A stretch of 64,000 nucleotides of DNA from Rugalucina vietnamica (GCA_964017185.1 OZ024878.1:2645151-2709150); one strand, 5' to 3'; shown: positions 37,533-48,861, numbered from the stretch's first letter. The notes: a model not told the origin generated them from the sequence alone. Translations and numbers: made by a program.

Positions 37533-38592
37533 GGTATTAGGGTCGTAATAGCTATGATTTCAAAAGTGTTCTTTTATGCTATTTTGTTAATCTACCTCTT
37601 ATTCTGCACAGAATTACAGATTTTTAGAAGTTTTTACCGTTCGGTTTAAAAATTATTCATATTTTCTCTTCCATACCCCCTGTTTGAAAAGTCGGCCTTT
37701 CAAAGACGACGCCTTCTTTGTTAAATGATACATTATTTTTTTTTATTTTTGAGTTTTTCTCTATTTTCTTGGTATTTCTTTATGTAAATAGTAATAAGAA
37801 GCTATGATAAGCTAATTTTTACATCAATTTATTGCCCATAGTGATTATTTTACCACTTTTCTCCACTATTTGTCTACAAAAACTGCAAAAAAATGCATTT
37901 GCAGAAAACGTACCAGACAATATGATGTGACCTAGCATCCTCATATATAAGGGGGCATTAAATGTTTGCCAATAAAAATTATCTACAAGACTATATTGAA
38001 AGTTTGAATTAAAAAAAAAAATAACTTTTACCGTAAAAATGTGCATAAAATTAGCGTAATTTACCCCTGGGGTCATTTTTAGGGCTCGGATTCTGTATAA
38101 TCAAAAAATACATTTTCTATGTTTTTGTTGTTTCTCATGAAACAAATGCAAAAATCAATACAATGTTGATACATATTCATGAAATTTGACTTAAAGAGAA
38201 AGCATTTAGTTTTTGTGACTAGTATTGACATTTCAAAAAGTGTTTGTGACAAGTATTGACTTTTCAAAAAACTTGACTTTTCCGTTTGTCTCCTTGCTCA
38301 AACTTACATACATTGCAAAAATAAGATATTAAAGTGGAATCAGCTCCACATGCCTTTATACTCTAAGTGTTGTAACACACAACATAGCTTTCAAGCCTTC
38401 ATACATGTGAACAGATAGCATGTATTTGATATTATGTATTTGAGGCTTCTGACCAGGTCTTACATAATTTGTGCTCTGCAGTAATAAGTGATGACTATTG
38501 AGGCTTGAAACTTTGGTTTTTGCATATATACATATGTGTATTGTTTTTTTTCTTCTTTTAATCAAAGCAAAACAAAAATCAAGATGTCATAC
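37533..38592 (-). other. Transposon left (3') end, non-coding
   Basis: AT-rich region between exon 9 and the left TIR. Both strands were scanned for the missing exonuclease motifs; none was recognised. Confidence 0.5.
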
Positions 38593-38721
38593 TTAGATTG
38601 GTTGTTTCGAGGTCAAACATGATGAAGGTTGGGCTTCCTGCGGGAATTACTGGTTTAAAATTCCCTCTCGCAATACTGTCAGGAAGTCTCTCAACATCCA
38701 CGTTGGATTCATGACCAATTT
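38593..38721 (-). CDS. Transposase exon 9, exonuclease ExoI motif
   Basis: TTTTCAG acceptor; EIGHESNVDVERLPDSIARG, then FKPVIPAGSPTFIMFDLETT. F-D-L-E-T-T is the ExoI motif of DEDD 3'-5' exonucleases (DnaQ/TREX type), carrying the first D and E metal ligands. The donor is CTAA|GTATGA. No ExoII or ExoIII exon was found in the remaining ~1 kb before the transposon's left end, so this copy is truncated. Confidence 0.65.
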
Positions 38722-39257
38722 CTGAAAAAAAAAGATAATATGAAATGAATTATACCACAGGCGTTTGAAGTCCTATATCGTATTATAAAAATATATCTAG
38801 AACTTAGACGTACAACCGTAAATCTGTCAGAATGATTTTTGAGTCACTAATATACCGGTAACTTTTAGCGCCTGTGATTATACTTACCCTGAGTAACAAA
38901 GCTAATTCACAAAATAAATTTTGGTTCATCTGATCTCAAGATTGTAAATCTTTCTCCATGCTTTTCTGTCTGACACTGTAAGACCTCTGAAATGACTGAT
39001 TGATTCAGTTCAATCAGCCAGTAACTAAGGTCATATCGGGGCATCAGCTATTATCATTGTAAAAGTATTCTTGGGCAAGACCCACAGAGGCAGCTTACGA
39101 GTATTTTGTGCAAATTTTTTCACCACTAGCTGTTCATGAATCAGCAGAAGAAGAAAAATTGCCATAGAAATAATTTTGTAAACAAATATGTTACTTATCA
39201 GGCATGCCACCCATTGAGTCATTGTGCACTAAAGTAAATGCTTGTGTGCAAAAGTAC

Positions 39258-39436
39258 CTGATTGATAAGAAACACCTTCTAGAGCTTCCTGGGCCCCCTG
39301 AGTTGTCGCACGTTCTTGTTTCAGCAGAAGCCGCCGTCTTTTAGTAGAAGGCAATTGGGACTTCTCTTGGGCTAGCTTTCGTTTCTTAGTACATTTGTCT
39401 GCATACTTTAAAGTATGTACACCTTTTTGCATGTGC
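39258..39436 (-). CDS. Transposase exon 8 (basic linker)
   Basis: TTACAG acceptor; reads HMQKGVHTLKYADKCTKKRK and a KRRRLLLKQER stretch, ending VSYQSG with an ATCAG|GTACTT donor. Probably a nuclear-localising or DNA-contacting basic segment. Confidence 0.75.
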
Positions 39437-39737
39437 CTGTAATGGAACAAATTAAATCATACATGATGACTGTCAAACCAAGAATGAATACTATAAAACA
39501 AACTTCTACAATGAATGTAACAGTAAATTGAGAGGAAAGACATGTTCTTATGAGCTTATATTCACGGCAGTGTGTTTTATCTTTCAAATATGCAGGTTAA
39601 TTGTAATATTATGGGAGAAACAACCTTTATATAATAATTACAGCAAGAGTTTTTGAAATCATCACATGTACCATCAAATTTTAAAATCTGGCTTCTTTCA
39701 AAATTTATTTTGGAAAGACCAAAAGAAATTAACTCAC

Positions 39738-39802
39738 TCCTGTTTAATAGCTTCCTCGACAAGTGTTTTCTGTGACCGGCTCGCTAGTATATCAGAAACA
39801 AA
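39738..39802 (-). CDS. Transposase exon 7
   Basis: TTTAG acceptor; FVSDILASRSQKTLVEEAIK; CAGGA|GTGAGT donor joins to exon 8. Confidence 0.7.
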
Positions 39803-39879
39803 CTAAACAAAACAAAAGTTATTAACAAAAATTAACAGCAACAAGAACAATAACTAAAATCATTTTCAATGTATAGTAA

Positions 39880-40060
39880 AACTGGGGTTTACAGGGGCAT
39901 ACATACATTTCTTAGTTTGATCCGATAGTTTGATCCGAATCATAAATTGTGGGTACTCATTAGAACCGCCTCGGCGAGGCGGTTCTAACGTTTACCCACA
40001 ATCAATGTTTTGAGCAAAAATATAAAAAGATATATATAATTTTTTCAATGAAAATTTCAT
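39880..40060. mobile_element. Hairpin MITE, family M2
   Basis: A perfect palindromic centre at ~39965-39987 (AACCGCCTCGGCGAGGCGGTT), with flanking ATTGTGGGTACTC / TTACCCACAATC arms. Lies in the intron between exons 6 and 7. Confidence 0.75.
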
Positions 40061-40251
40061 TTGTACAGCTTGAACCTGTGAGATTAAGTATAAAATTTAA
40101 GACTAACAAACACATAACAAAAACAACCAGTAATAACTCATAAGTTTGAGGATATGCATGGACTTCTGACACTCCCTATGCAGGTTCTTTAACAGGAAAT
40201 AAAATATAAACAAAGGCAATATACAAACAAGTGAACATAAATGCAGCTAAC

Positions 40252-41063
40252 CTGTGGAACAAAGTGTCTTCCATCATTTATGAATGCAGCCGTAGCGTGG
40301 ACCCTATAGTCTAGTGACTCGGAGTTGCCGTAGTGTAGAGACTTTGGGGCCCTCAAGGTGACCTCCCTGTTGGCATGTTCGCATTGTTGACTGGAGCCTA
40401 AATCTGAATATTGTTCTGAATTGTTCACTAGTGCTTCGAAGATTTTCTCAAGGCGTTCCCGAAGCTGACTGTCCTTTAAAGCACTTTTATATTGTTAACT
40501 TCTGTGTGAGTATGCCTCGCCAGGTCTCCGCTTGAAACCACAGAATATTGCATCACATAATGAATGGTCCCCAAACTGATGTGGTATAATAGCCTTTAAG
40601 TTTTTCCGTAACCCGTCTGTATCACCTTGATTCTTTGCAAATGCATACTTCAAACACTTCTGTATGTGTAGGATCACATTTTTACTCAGTTTTATTCCTT
40701 TTTCATCCTGCAGAGCGTACAGTCGTTTGCCAACATTTTTTACAATGTGATTCTTGTCAAAACGTTTCTTAATTTCAACATTTGAATTTACTTTTAATCG
40801 GGAAATCAACGTTGTATCCCCATCGCCCTCCAAATACTCCACCGGGGTTCCTTCTTCCGCAAGCTGTTTCACACCAAGCTCCCCGCTAACACTCTCCATC
40901 ATGCGGGCGCTTCCAGAATGTGTTTTGACACAACGGTGTGGTCTCACTTTTTGACCTGGTCTATTTCTTTTCCACCAGTCGCACACACCACATTTTCTAT
41001 GACTGATAATAGCTTTCACAACTTTTTTTCCATACCTTGCTTTACTCATAAAGAAGGTGTGAG
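40252..41063 (-). CDS. Transposase exon 6 (catalytic core) with in-frame TAA
   Basis: TTTCAG acceptor joins SHTFFMSKARYGKKVV. It continues through CGVCDWW, HRCVKTHSGSARMMESV, GDGDTT, KRFDKNHIVKN and HQFGDHSLCDAI to SHRS, then TAA at 40495-40497. The same frame continues for 81 more family-like codons (RERLEKIFEALV, CEHANREV, SESLDYRV, FVPQ) to a CAG|GTTAGC donor, so the TAA is a nonsense change rather than the true end. Confidence 0.8.
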
Positions 41064-41173
41064 CTGAAATGAAAAATAATAAAATGCACCTAAACCTCTT
41101 TATAACACGATTCATTACAACACATTGATAATTGTTGGACCTCCATTGGTCATTTTTTACTATCATTACTATA

Positions 41174-41409
41174 TGAGCCACACTATGAAAAAAACAACAA
41201 TCTGCATATGCGAAAACAAAGGCGCAGATCAGCTTCACAGTAACTACAAAACTGATCAGTGCCTTTGTTTTCGCTACATGGATAGTACAATTCCTATACT
41301 CTTTACATCCAAAATTTCAAGCTTCTATCCATCTTCTGTGCTTGTACATGCCGGTTTGTGTCGAACCTGGTCGGAAACAACATTGATGGTTTTCCCACTA
41401 GGCGGCTCA
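41174..41409. mobile_element. M1 MITE, complete copy with TA duplication
   Basis: Termini TGAGCC and GGCTCA flanked by TA (41172-41173, 41410-41411). Shares CATATGCGAAAACAAAGGCG and TTGTACATGCCGGTTTGT with 16978-17213, in opposite orientation. Lies in the intron between exons 5 and 6. Confidence 0.75.
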
Positions 41410-41808
41410 TACATGTATGTTGATATATTTTACTCTTGTTTTAAGACATATTGGATATCTAACACAGAAATTTTCAATCGTGTAAGGAAGGAGCCACCCT
41501 TTCCAGTGTGATAACAAGAAAATAACATCCCAGGAACTTCCTTGCTCAAGAAATACATGGTAAAGGTAGGTATTAAACACCGGAACTCTTGCTGCAGACT
41601 ACTGAACTGTTCCACTATGCCACCACACAACACATTAAAAAATAAAATTTACTATTAAATGCAAATACATTTGTGCCAACACTGAATTATTATAAGAAAA
41701 TGCATTTCAAGCCTCCAGCTATCTTCTGGAGCTGTTTATTCCAATTTATATGAGGATATGATAATATGTAGCACCAAATAAAACATAAAAATCACATACA
41801 TGTAAAGC

Positions 41809-42000
41809 TATCGAGACCTCTCTTTTGCCATGCTGTGTCAACTGCACAAGACATTCCCTTGCGTGTTCTGCATGGAAATTTTGTTGAAAGTCTGGTTCGC
41901 TTAACAGGACGACCCTGGGTGTTGGATGAATGCACAGGTTGCTTCCTTCTCTTCCTAACGGCATATAGTCCGGCAGGAATATGGGATATTTTCACTGGAC
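41809..42000 (-). CDS. Transposase exon 5
   Basis: ACCAG acceptor; reads HIPAGLYAVRKRRKQP, RPVKRTRLSTKFPCRTRKG, then CAVDTAWQKRGLDSFT to an ACAT|GTATGTG donor. VDTAWQKRG contains a likely catalytic aspartate. Its incoming phase does not fit exon 4, so an exon is missing or one junction has decayed. Confidence 0.7.
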
Positions 42001-42039
42001 CTGGTAATCAGGTATAAAGTTTTTTTCTTGATGGATTCC

Positions 42040-42560
42040 TGTACTATAGGCATTGTCTTTCAAGAATCTGACTGATGACACTTTGTCATCATTGGGGGTT
42101 TTGAGAAATTCAAGATGGCGTCCAATATATCTGCCAAATACAGGGATTTCAACTATAATTTTAGTTATAATGATTTTAAAGTATTTCTGTGCTTATTTTG
42201 TCTTCAAATCATGACTGATGATTAAAGGTGAAGCTTCACTCTTTGTAAGAAAGCTGTAAACATCAATCTTTTTCAAGATGGCACCCAAAATGGCCACCAG
42301 AAATATATTATTGAACCAAATTATTAATAACAATGACCTAAAAGTATTGTTGTCTTTATTTTAATGACATTAATAATTGGGGACAATTAAAGGTGAAGCT
42401 TAATTCCTTTTAAGAAAGCTGTAAACATATGATGTTTCAAGGTGGCATTCAAAATGGCTGCCAGAAATATGCGATTTTTCTTTAGTTTTCATGTTGGTGC
42501 TAAATTGGCAAAAAATGCCTAGGTATGATGATGCCATATATCTTTTAAGTCAATTAACAA
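42040..42560. repeat. Intronic repeat with CAAGATGGC modules
   Basis: Two tandem ~180-bp units (about 42210-42330 and 42385-42480) contain TAAAGGTGAAGCTT and AAGATGGCACCCAAAATGGC. The left edge, with exon 5 sequence, has an inverted counterpart at 48340-48530. Confidence 0.65.
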
Positions 42561-43439
42561 GTGCTTTGCCTATATTTAATGAAAATAAAAGCTTTGCTGC
42601 ATCTTAATACCTAATGAAAAGTACAGATTTAACACAATAGAAGACTATATGTTCACAGTTCTAATATTGTATTACTGAACATGAAATGACAAGTCGGGGA
42701 ATATGATCCATGAATAAATGGTTTCATTGTAATTGTATATTTAACACAAAGCAGTTATCGTTAGGCAATAACTTCAAACGTAGCATAAACATAAACAGTG
42801 TGGCATAATAGGCTGACACAAAGATTTGTTAGCTTGTATATGTGTGTCCAATTTGATCAGAGTCTTTGCTTCGTAGGTGGAAATCATAGTGAGAATCTAC
42901 TAAGCAGCAGTGGGTACTTATATGGTTTATAATGTCCAGGTTTCCATATTAATAAGTAATGCTGTGTATGAATTGTTATATTCTTACCAGACCAGATGCA
43001 TCTACTGAAAGTTAGAATAAAGGGTCTGGTTTCCTGTCCACTAAGTGGTTTGACTCAAAACTCAACTATAATTGAGCCGCGACGTGAGAAAAAACCAGTC
43101 TTCGGGGTTTCCGACGAGGTCTGACACAGAAACAGCTTTAGCTTGTAAATTTGCTTTTAACTTAATTTCACGTTGAGGTAAAGAAGACTTTACTAGAATA
43201 GAACTTCCACCAGAAGCTCTGGCACAATCACAGTGGATGTGATTGTAAACATTAAAGCGTCAGTTTTCAGAAAAGTTTCTCGAAGACAGAAAACCGACGG
43301 TCCTAGCAGAGTTAAGAGTAACATCAATTCATCATAACATGGTTTAATTCCTTGACAACTCCACTGTATACATTTAATTCTTTGTTTATTCTTTCCATTA
43401 AATAATTTTCAGAGAATTAAGAACTTGACCTTTCTTAAT

Positions 43440-44750
43440 TATAAAAGACAGGAACCTACTTGCAAATTTTCATTATTGGTAATTCTTGGAAGATGCACTT
43501 TGCGAGGACTAGGAGGAGTGATATCCTCTTCCATGCTCTCACCAAGACAGTCATAGTAATTCTAAGATCTAAAGGGGTCATCAGCCCCTTTAGGTATTGT
43601 CTCGGACAGAAGCTTCTGTTTGTCCTTTGCTGAGTGAGGTTTTGATGGTGCAATGGTCTTTCCTGTAGCAGCTGAAGGTTTACCCCCTTCAGTTAGAGGC
43701 TTACCTTCTGCATTTTTGCTCTACGGAGTGCTTTGCACAGGGGGAGGATTGTCTCCTGCTAGTGCAGGGGATACTTTACCTCCTGCAGTCTGGTTGGTAC
43801 CGGAAGGGGCATCGCCTCCTGGAATTTTTATGTTTTTCAATCTGAACGTCGTATGTTTCATCAGTTTGCGTCATGGCATCAACTTGTTTGACTTGTGTGC
43901 CAGCATTTATGATGCTGGCATAGTTATTGTTTGTCATGGACAATTGCTGTTCTACGATTTTTTCGCGCTTCGAAGAAGGGCAGATTTCTTGTATATTTTA
44001 TCTTAAGGAGCTCCTTATCGTTGTGCCAAGTCGGACAGTCATGTGAAAAAGTCGAGTGTGGGCCACTGCAGTTGGAGCACTTTGCTGCTTTCTCAAAGTT
44101 GCGATCATCACTGCAGTGTTTCTCTTCTCCACAGTTTGAGAAGCCTTCGTGGTGCAGTGGTTATGCCACCCGCCTTGTAAACCAGGGGTCGCAGGTTCTC
44201 CAGTCCGTCGGATGGGACTATAAACCGAGGTCCCATCTCCATATGACCTTAGCTGTTGGTGAGATGTTAAACCCCAATCAACCAACCTCTCCACAGTTTG
44301 CACATACTTTTTTCCTGGTACATCTTCTTTCATGATGACCGAAAAACTGGCAATTGTAACATCGTTGAGGATTTGGTACGTATACCTCTACGTTCACAGA
44401 TATATATGCTGCTTTTATTTTCTTTGGCAATATGGTTGTATTGAAAGTCAAACATGTTTGTTCGTTTGAGGACACCGTTTCTGTGAACGTGAATGTTTCG
44501 AATCTCTTTGACACTTTGAGTTTTCACTTTGAGACTGCACGACTAAGAAGTGCGATACGTTCGAAGCTGATTGTGACGTTGATTGTGTAATGGGCTGTTG
44601 AGTTGGTGGTTCAGAATCCGAAGATTCATCCGACTCTTCAGCGAATTTCTTACGCTTGAAATTGTATATTCGAATCTCTCATAATTAAATGGATGGATGA
44701 TTCATCTCAAATGCTCTCCGCCGTCCATTTTTCCCTACAAGGGAACACAA
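43440..44750 (-). pseudogene. Non-LTR retrotransposon ORF1 (gag-like, CCHC knuckles)
   Basis: Reading leftwards: an acidic/serine-rich start (SDESSDSEPP), FETFTFTETVSSNEQTCLTF, VEVYVPNPQRCYNCQFFGHH, ARRCTRKKVC-type second knuckle, then after a SINE a third (KCSNCSGPHSTFSHDCP) and LPFFEARKNRR. Three CCHC-type knuckles after a PNPxRCxxC lead are characteristic of ORF1 nucleic-acid-binding proteins of Jockey/I-like elements. Frameshifts follow and no RT is adjacent. Broken by a SINE at 44139-44287. Confidence 0.75.
44139..44287 (+). mobile_element. SINE family A inserted in ORF1, with 13-bp duplication
   Basis: TCTCCACAGTTTG occurs at 44126-44138 and 44288-44300. Between them lies a family A SINE (GAAGCCTTCGTGGTGCAGTG, TATGACCTTAGCTGTTGG, AACCCCAATCAACC). 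Removing it restores the Cys-knuckle frame of ORF1, so it is the younger event. Confidence 0.85.
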
Positions 44751-44868
44751 AATGAGTGGCTTTCCAACTCAAAAGTGTTAGAAATACACGGAGATATACT
44801 CGTACAATCTTGATGCTTACACGATTGACCCGTTGAGCTGCCACCTTCTAGGAATGATAAAGATAGAA

Positions 44869-47405
44869 AGGTACAAGTAGGCAAAGATCAGGAAAAGGCG
44901 CAATCAGAAAAAGATTCCCACTCCAAAAACCGAGGTGGGAAAAAACCAAACTAACAATCAGGTACTTATACCATGAAACATATCGTAAGCCGAGTGAGCA
45001 GCTATTTTCCCAATAGGTGGCCACTCAGTTACCTTAACTTAACTAAAAATATGAAAACATACATAAGGCGCCAACAGCACAAAAAATTTTAAACACCAAG
45101 ACATAAAACAAAAAGAACCACTACAGAAGTATCGACTTGGAACGATCAGTAACGCAAAGTTACTGGCGGGCTTAAACCGGTTGTACAGGTACCTAACCTC
45201 ACCCTCAGCTTCTGCAGTGGTTCACAACATTTAGTTAGTTCTTCGGTCCTCGTGGTGAATCTCTAACTAGTCAATGAATCATCAAGAACAAACAAATAAA
45301 TCATGATAAACATCCTGATGAACCAAAAACCAGGACTCACAGATTGAGTAAGCTGCCCGACGATGGAGATCCCTGGGCGCCGAATAACCTACTAACTCCG
45401 GAGCAAAAGAAAAACACCAGTTGGACCCCGGTGGGCCAAGCAACAGACAAGAAGCTCCGGCCCCAACCAACTAAAATGAATAGCTTTAAGTCGGGGCAAT
45501 CATAGAGTCTGACGCCCGACCCACCGGCGTGCAATTAAAGAAGGCAGCATAGTTATCAACCATGATTGGGTTAAAAACTAAGCATGCAGACTGTCGCATA
45601 ACATTCAAGTTATAACCTATACGTCTGTAACGTGATATGATTTTTCCGAACTGAAGAGAAAAATCATTTATTCCTTTAAGTTTCTTTAATTTGTAAACCA
45701 AGTCACCATAAAATTCAGGTTCCGAAAGGCCCTCACTTAAAAGTGTCTTTAACCCAACATTATATTTGGAAATCAATTCATAGTGTCTACGATAAAATTT
45801 AGAAAAGGTTTTTCGAAGTTTATGATACCGATAGCCCTGTTGGAGAAGTTTTGCCGTTAAACATTTATTTCGAGCGTTGAAGTCTGTAACATGATTGCAG
45901 ACTCTAGCAAACCTAATAAGTTGCGAAATGTATACACCATAAGAAGCACGACGAGGAACGTCACCATCCAAAAAAGGAAAATTTACTATATCAAAATCAA
46001 AGTCATCGCGCTTATCATAAATTTTAGAAGAAACAAATCCATTTGCAACAGAAAGATGTAGATCTAAAAAGGGGGCTTCGGTATCTGAGATATTAGCTTT
46101 GTTCAACTGAAGTTCAGGTGGATAAATTTGATTGACCATACCTTCAAAATAAGGGTTGTCAATGTTCAAAAGGTCATCGAGGTACCTAGATGTGGAATTA
46201 AAAGCCTCGATAACATCAGCTTGATTATCATGGTTAAGAGAATCCATGAAATCTCTTTCGTAGCAGTATAAAAATAAATCAGCTACGAGAGGTGCGCAAT
46301 TTGTACCCATCGGAATTCCAACAATTTGTCTGTATAACTTGGTCCCAAATCTAATATAAATATTATCAAGGAGATAGGATAAGGCGTCGCACACATTCTG
46401 ACATGACCAAAGGGTATACCGACTTTGGTCAGAGGAAGTGAAAAAAGCCTTTCTGTCATTACATGCCAAATAAAGTGAACCATAGTTTTTTAATGCCCTT
46501 TTGAAGGTCCACTCTATCAAATCCAGAAGTTTTTCTTTAATTAGATTATGTGGTAATGTTGTATACAGAGTAGAAAAATCATATGTGGACAAGCTTGTCG
46601 CACGGAACCCTCTACACTTCAATTTACTGAGCACCTCACCAGAATTTTTTATTGACCAAAACCAATTTTTATTTGAAGTTTCATACACTGTCTCACAATA
46701 TCTTATAACATGAGATTTGATAGCAGTAAGACAAGAAGTTAATAATTTAGAAAGTTCAGTGGTAGTACAAGAGCTAGAATTTGCAATAAATCTAGCTTTG
46801 TATGGTCTTTTGTGAAGCTTAGGTAACCAATACATCGTAGGAAGTTTGTCTTGGCCTTCATTGACACAAACAGAAAACTTAACAGGTAAATCGTTTAAGT
46901 GGGCATTTACTACAGACACCTCATCAGTATCTGTCTCCAGATAAGCCCTGGTACCATCAAGCTCCTGTTTTAAGGTGTTAACGTAGTGAAGTCTACAAAC
47001 GACAACAACATTGTTTGCGGCTTTATCTGCCGGAACCAAGACATACTTTCTATGAAATTCTTGGATACCCTGCTTCAAATGCCTAAATGACGATTTGGGT
47101 TTAGGAGGTAAAAGATTAGTATTTTGTGAATAAAACTTAATACGTTTATCCACGATAGTGAAGATACTTCTTTTCCATTCTTTAAGAGCATTATCCTCAA
47201 CACCCTCTCGTTTACACCATCGATTACCGAAATCATTTAATGCAGATGCAATCTCCTCTCTACATTTGTCGAAATTAATGTAGGAAGGGAATCTATATTT
47301 CGGACCTTTAGAAACAATTTTGCGAATTCTAGAATCCGAAATTATTTTTAAATTTCCAGTAACTATATGTCCAGCTGGTTGATAAACATATTTTGAATCT
47401 TTACA
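44869..47405 (-). mobile_element. RT retroelement, most complete copy (Penelope-like?)
   Basis: One open frame runs from after a TGA near 47405 to TAA at 45486-45488 (~640 codons), with a ~615-bp 3' region ending TTTGCCTACTTGTAC. Counting from the MDKRIKF methionine at 47153: PADKA 41-45, LPKLHK 110-115, motif A YDFSTL with D192, motif B PMGTN 281-285, motif C YLDD 324-327, thumb to MIAPT. Upstream codons read GNLKIISDSR and KGPKYRFPSY, known in this animal RT family. No endonuclease, GIY-YIG or RNase H is visible. Variable 5' truncation of all other copies fits target-primed reverse transcription. Penelope-like affiliation is my best guess. The 5' end may also be truncated. Confidence 0.8.
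45486..47153 (-). CDS. Reverse transcriptase, intact frame
   Basis: 555 codons with all RT motifs (D192 in YDFSTLY, D326-D327 in YLDD) and no internal stop. The upstream frame stays open for ~84 more codons without a methionine, so the true start may lie in lost sequence. It is the only copy in the window with motif A and the only plausible source of functional enzyme, located inside an intron of the dead transposase gene. Confidence 0.8.
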   Translation of the reverse strand: MDKRIKFYSQNTNLLPPKPKSSFRHLKQGIQEFHRKYVLVPADKAANNVVVVCRLHYVNTLKQELDGTRAYLETDTDEVSVVNAHLNDLPVKFSVCVNEGQDKLPTMYWLPKLHKRPYKARFIANSSSCTTTELSKLLTSCLTAIKSHVIRYCETVYETSNKNWFWSIKNSGEVLSKLKCRGFRATSLSTYDFSTLYTTLPHNLIKEKLLDLIEWTFKRALKNYGSLYLACNDRKAFFTSSDQSRYTLWSCQNVCDALSYLLDNIYIRFGTKLYRQIVGIPMGTNCAPLVADLFLYCYERDFMDSLNHDNQADVIEAFNSTSRYLDDLLNIDNPYFEGMVNQIYPPELQLNKANISDTEAPFLDLHLSVANGFVSSKIYDKRDDFDFDIVNFPFLDGDVPRRASYGVYISQLIRFARVCNHVTDFNARNKCLTAKLLQQGYRYHKLRKTFSKFYRRHYELISKYNVGLKTLLSEGLSEPEFYGDLVYKLKKLKGINDFSLQFGKIISRYRRIGYNLNVMRQSACLVFNPIMVDNYAAFFNCTPVGRASDSMIAPT

Positions 47406-47879
47406 ATCTCAAAGACACTTATGGGCATATGGTTGGTATCAGGGACGATACTAAAAGACAGGAAGAGAAAGCAAAAGGTATTCCTAGGGCTTGGCGTGAC
47501 AAAGCCGATTGACCATACCTGAGTCCGCATGGCCTCCCGTCTAGCCGAAATCAGGGCCAGAGTGATGTGTGGTATGCCGACTATTAACGTCAGCACAGCA
47601 GACACACTCAATACCCAGGATCGCTTAATCCAAATGACACGGGTCGCCGCTCATGGCAAACGAGCCGCTCCTCTATTCGACCAGGTTTAATGGTTCCACA
47701 AGAGGGGGGCGACCGGCCAATTCTAACGCAGGTCTGGCACGGGACGGAGGTTAATCATGTTTTGTTTATAATTATGCACCTTCTTGGACACGTTTTTCTA
47801 TGTAATGGCTGAGAAGTACTTATATCTGATGAGTCCATAATCTCCCTATTGTCAAAACTATTAAACATCACAGGCTTTC
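47406..47879. other. Unassigned GC-richer segment
   Basis: Contains GGCCTCCCGTCTAGCCG and CGGGTCGCCGCTCATGG; unlike its AT-rich surroundings. No frame or repeat partner was recognised. Confidence 0.35.
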
Positions 47880-48530
47880 CACATTATGGCAGACATCTTG
47901 GACATCACCTATGATTAACAAATGTTAATGCCAAGACTGTTGAGTTAAAAGCACTACGAGTGAATCCATAATTGCTATGAACAATATCACTGAAAATCAA
48001 TATTCTGGAAGCCATCTTTGAAAACTATCGGCAATCAATATTGTGGCAGCCATCTTAAACATCGTAATTCATCGACAAATCTGTGAAATTATGACACAAT
48101 CAGACATGTGAATGTGGACAGTTTTTATACAAAACAATGTATGTTGATATGCTAAATGCATTGTCAAAACTGTTAAAATTACCGAAAATCGATATTCTGG
48201 CAGCCTTCTTGGACACCATCTGTGATACACCAGTATATTCAGAATGACTACGGTCAGATAAGTTGCTGTGTGCAATATGTGAAGGAAAAATGCATTTTTG
48301 ATTCATTTACGGGACGAAAAGTACCATTATATCAAAGCTTTGAATTTCTGAAAGACCTTTTGGACGCCATCTTGATTTTCTCAAATTCCCCAATGATGAC
48401 AAGGTGTCATCAGTTGGATTCTTTGAAGACAATGCCTAACCAACACGAATCAGTAAAGAAAAAAACTTTATACCTCATTACCAGGTCAAATTGATTTCCT
48501 GCTGGACTAATATGGGGTTCTGCAATATAA
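47880..48530. repeat. Repeat with inverted match to intron 4/exon 5 junction
   Basis: Modules such as GGCAGCCATCTT recur. At 48340-48530, GGACGCCATCTTGA, ATGATGACAAGGTGTCATCA and AAAAAAACTTTATACCTCAT match the minus strand of 41960-42130, including a degraded piece of exon 5. Confidence 0.65.
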
Positions 48531-48861
48531 AATGCCCTTAGAGATTGACATTTGTGAGTTATTAAATTATCTTGAATATAAAAATGCATGTTGGCATTTC
48601 AACATTTTATGTCAGATTGAGCATGATAAATTTTGTGCTTAGCTGAACTGAAAACAAAAACAAGGTTTATAACTTCGTTCAGAATGCATGAATATGACAA
48701 TCAACAAAAGCATGGACCTCTAAAGCAGTTTTAAATGTCACCTTTCTTAACAAGCTTCTACTTTGCACCTTATGTGCATCTTTTGAGCTGACAGAGAGAT
48801 TCAGAAAATGGTACATGTATTCCATCCTATAAGCTTGACAAATAAAGGTGTGAATAGATAC

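Noticed and set aside
43653-44335. Plus-strand open frames of 117 and 134 codons
   Set aside because: They are antisense to the gag-like ORF1, which has recognisable zinc knuckles on the minus strand, and run into a SINE.
47363-47611. Minus-strand 82-codon frame upstream of the RT
   Set aside because: It overlaps the real RT frame in another phase and shows no domain.
42040-48530. The 6 kb inverted repeat as TIRs of a separate transposon
   Set aside because: The arms are diverged, lack matching outer ends and target duplications, and include exon sequence; better explained as an internal inverted duplication.
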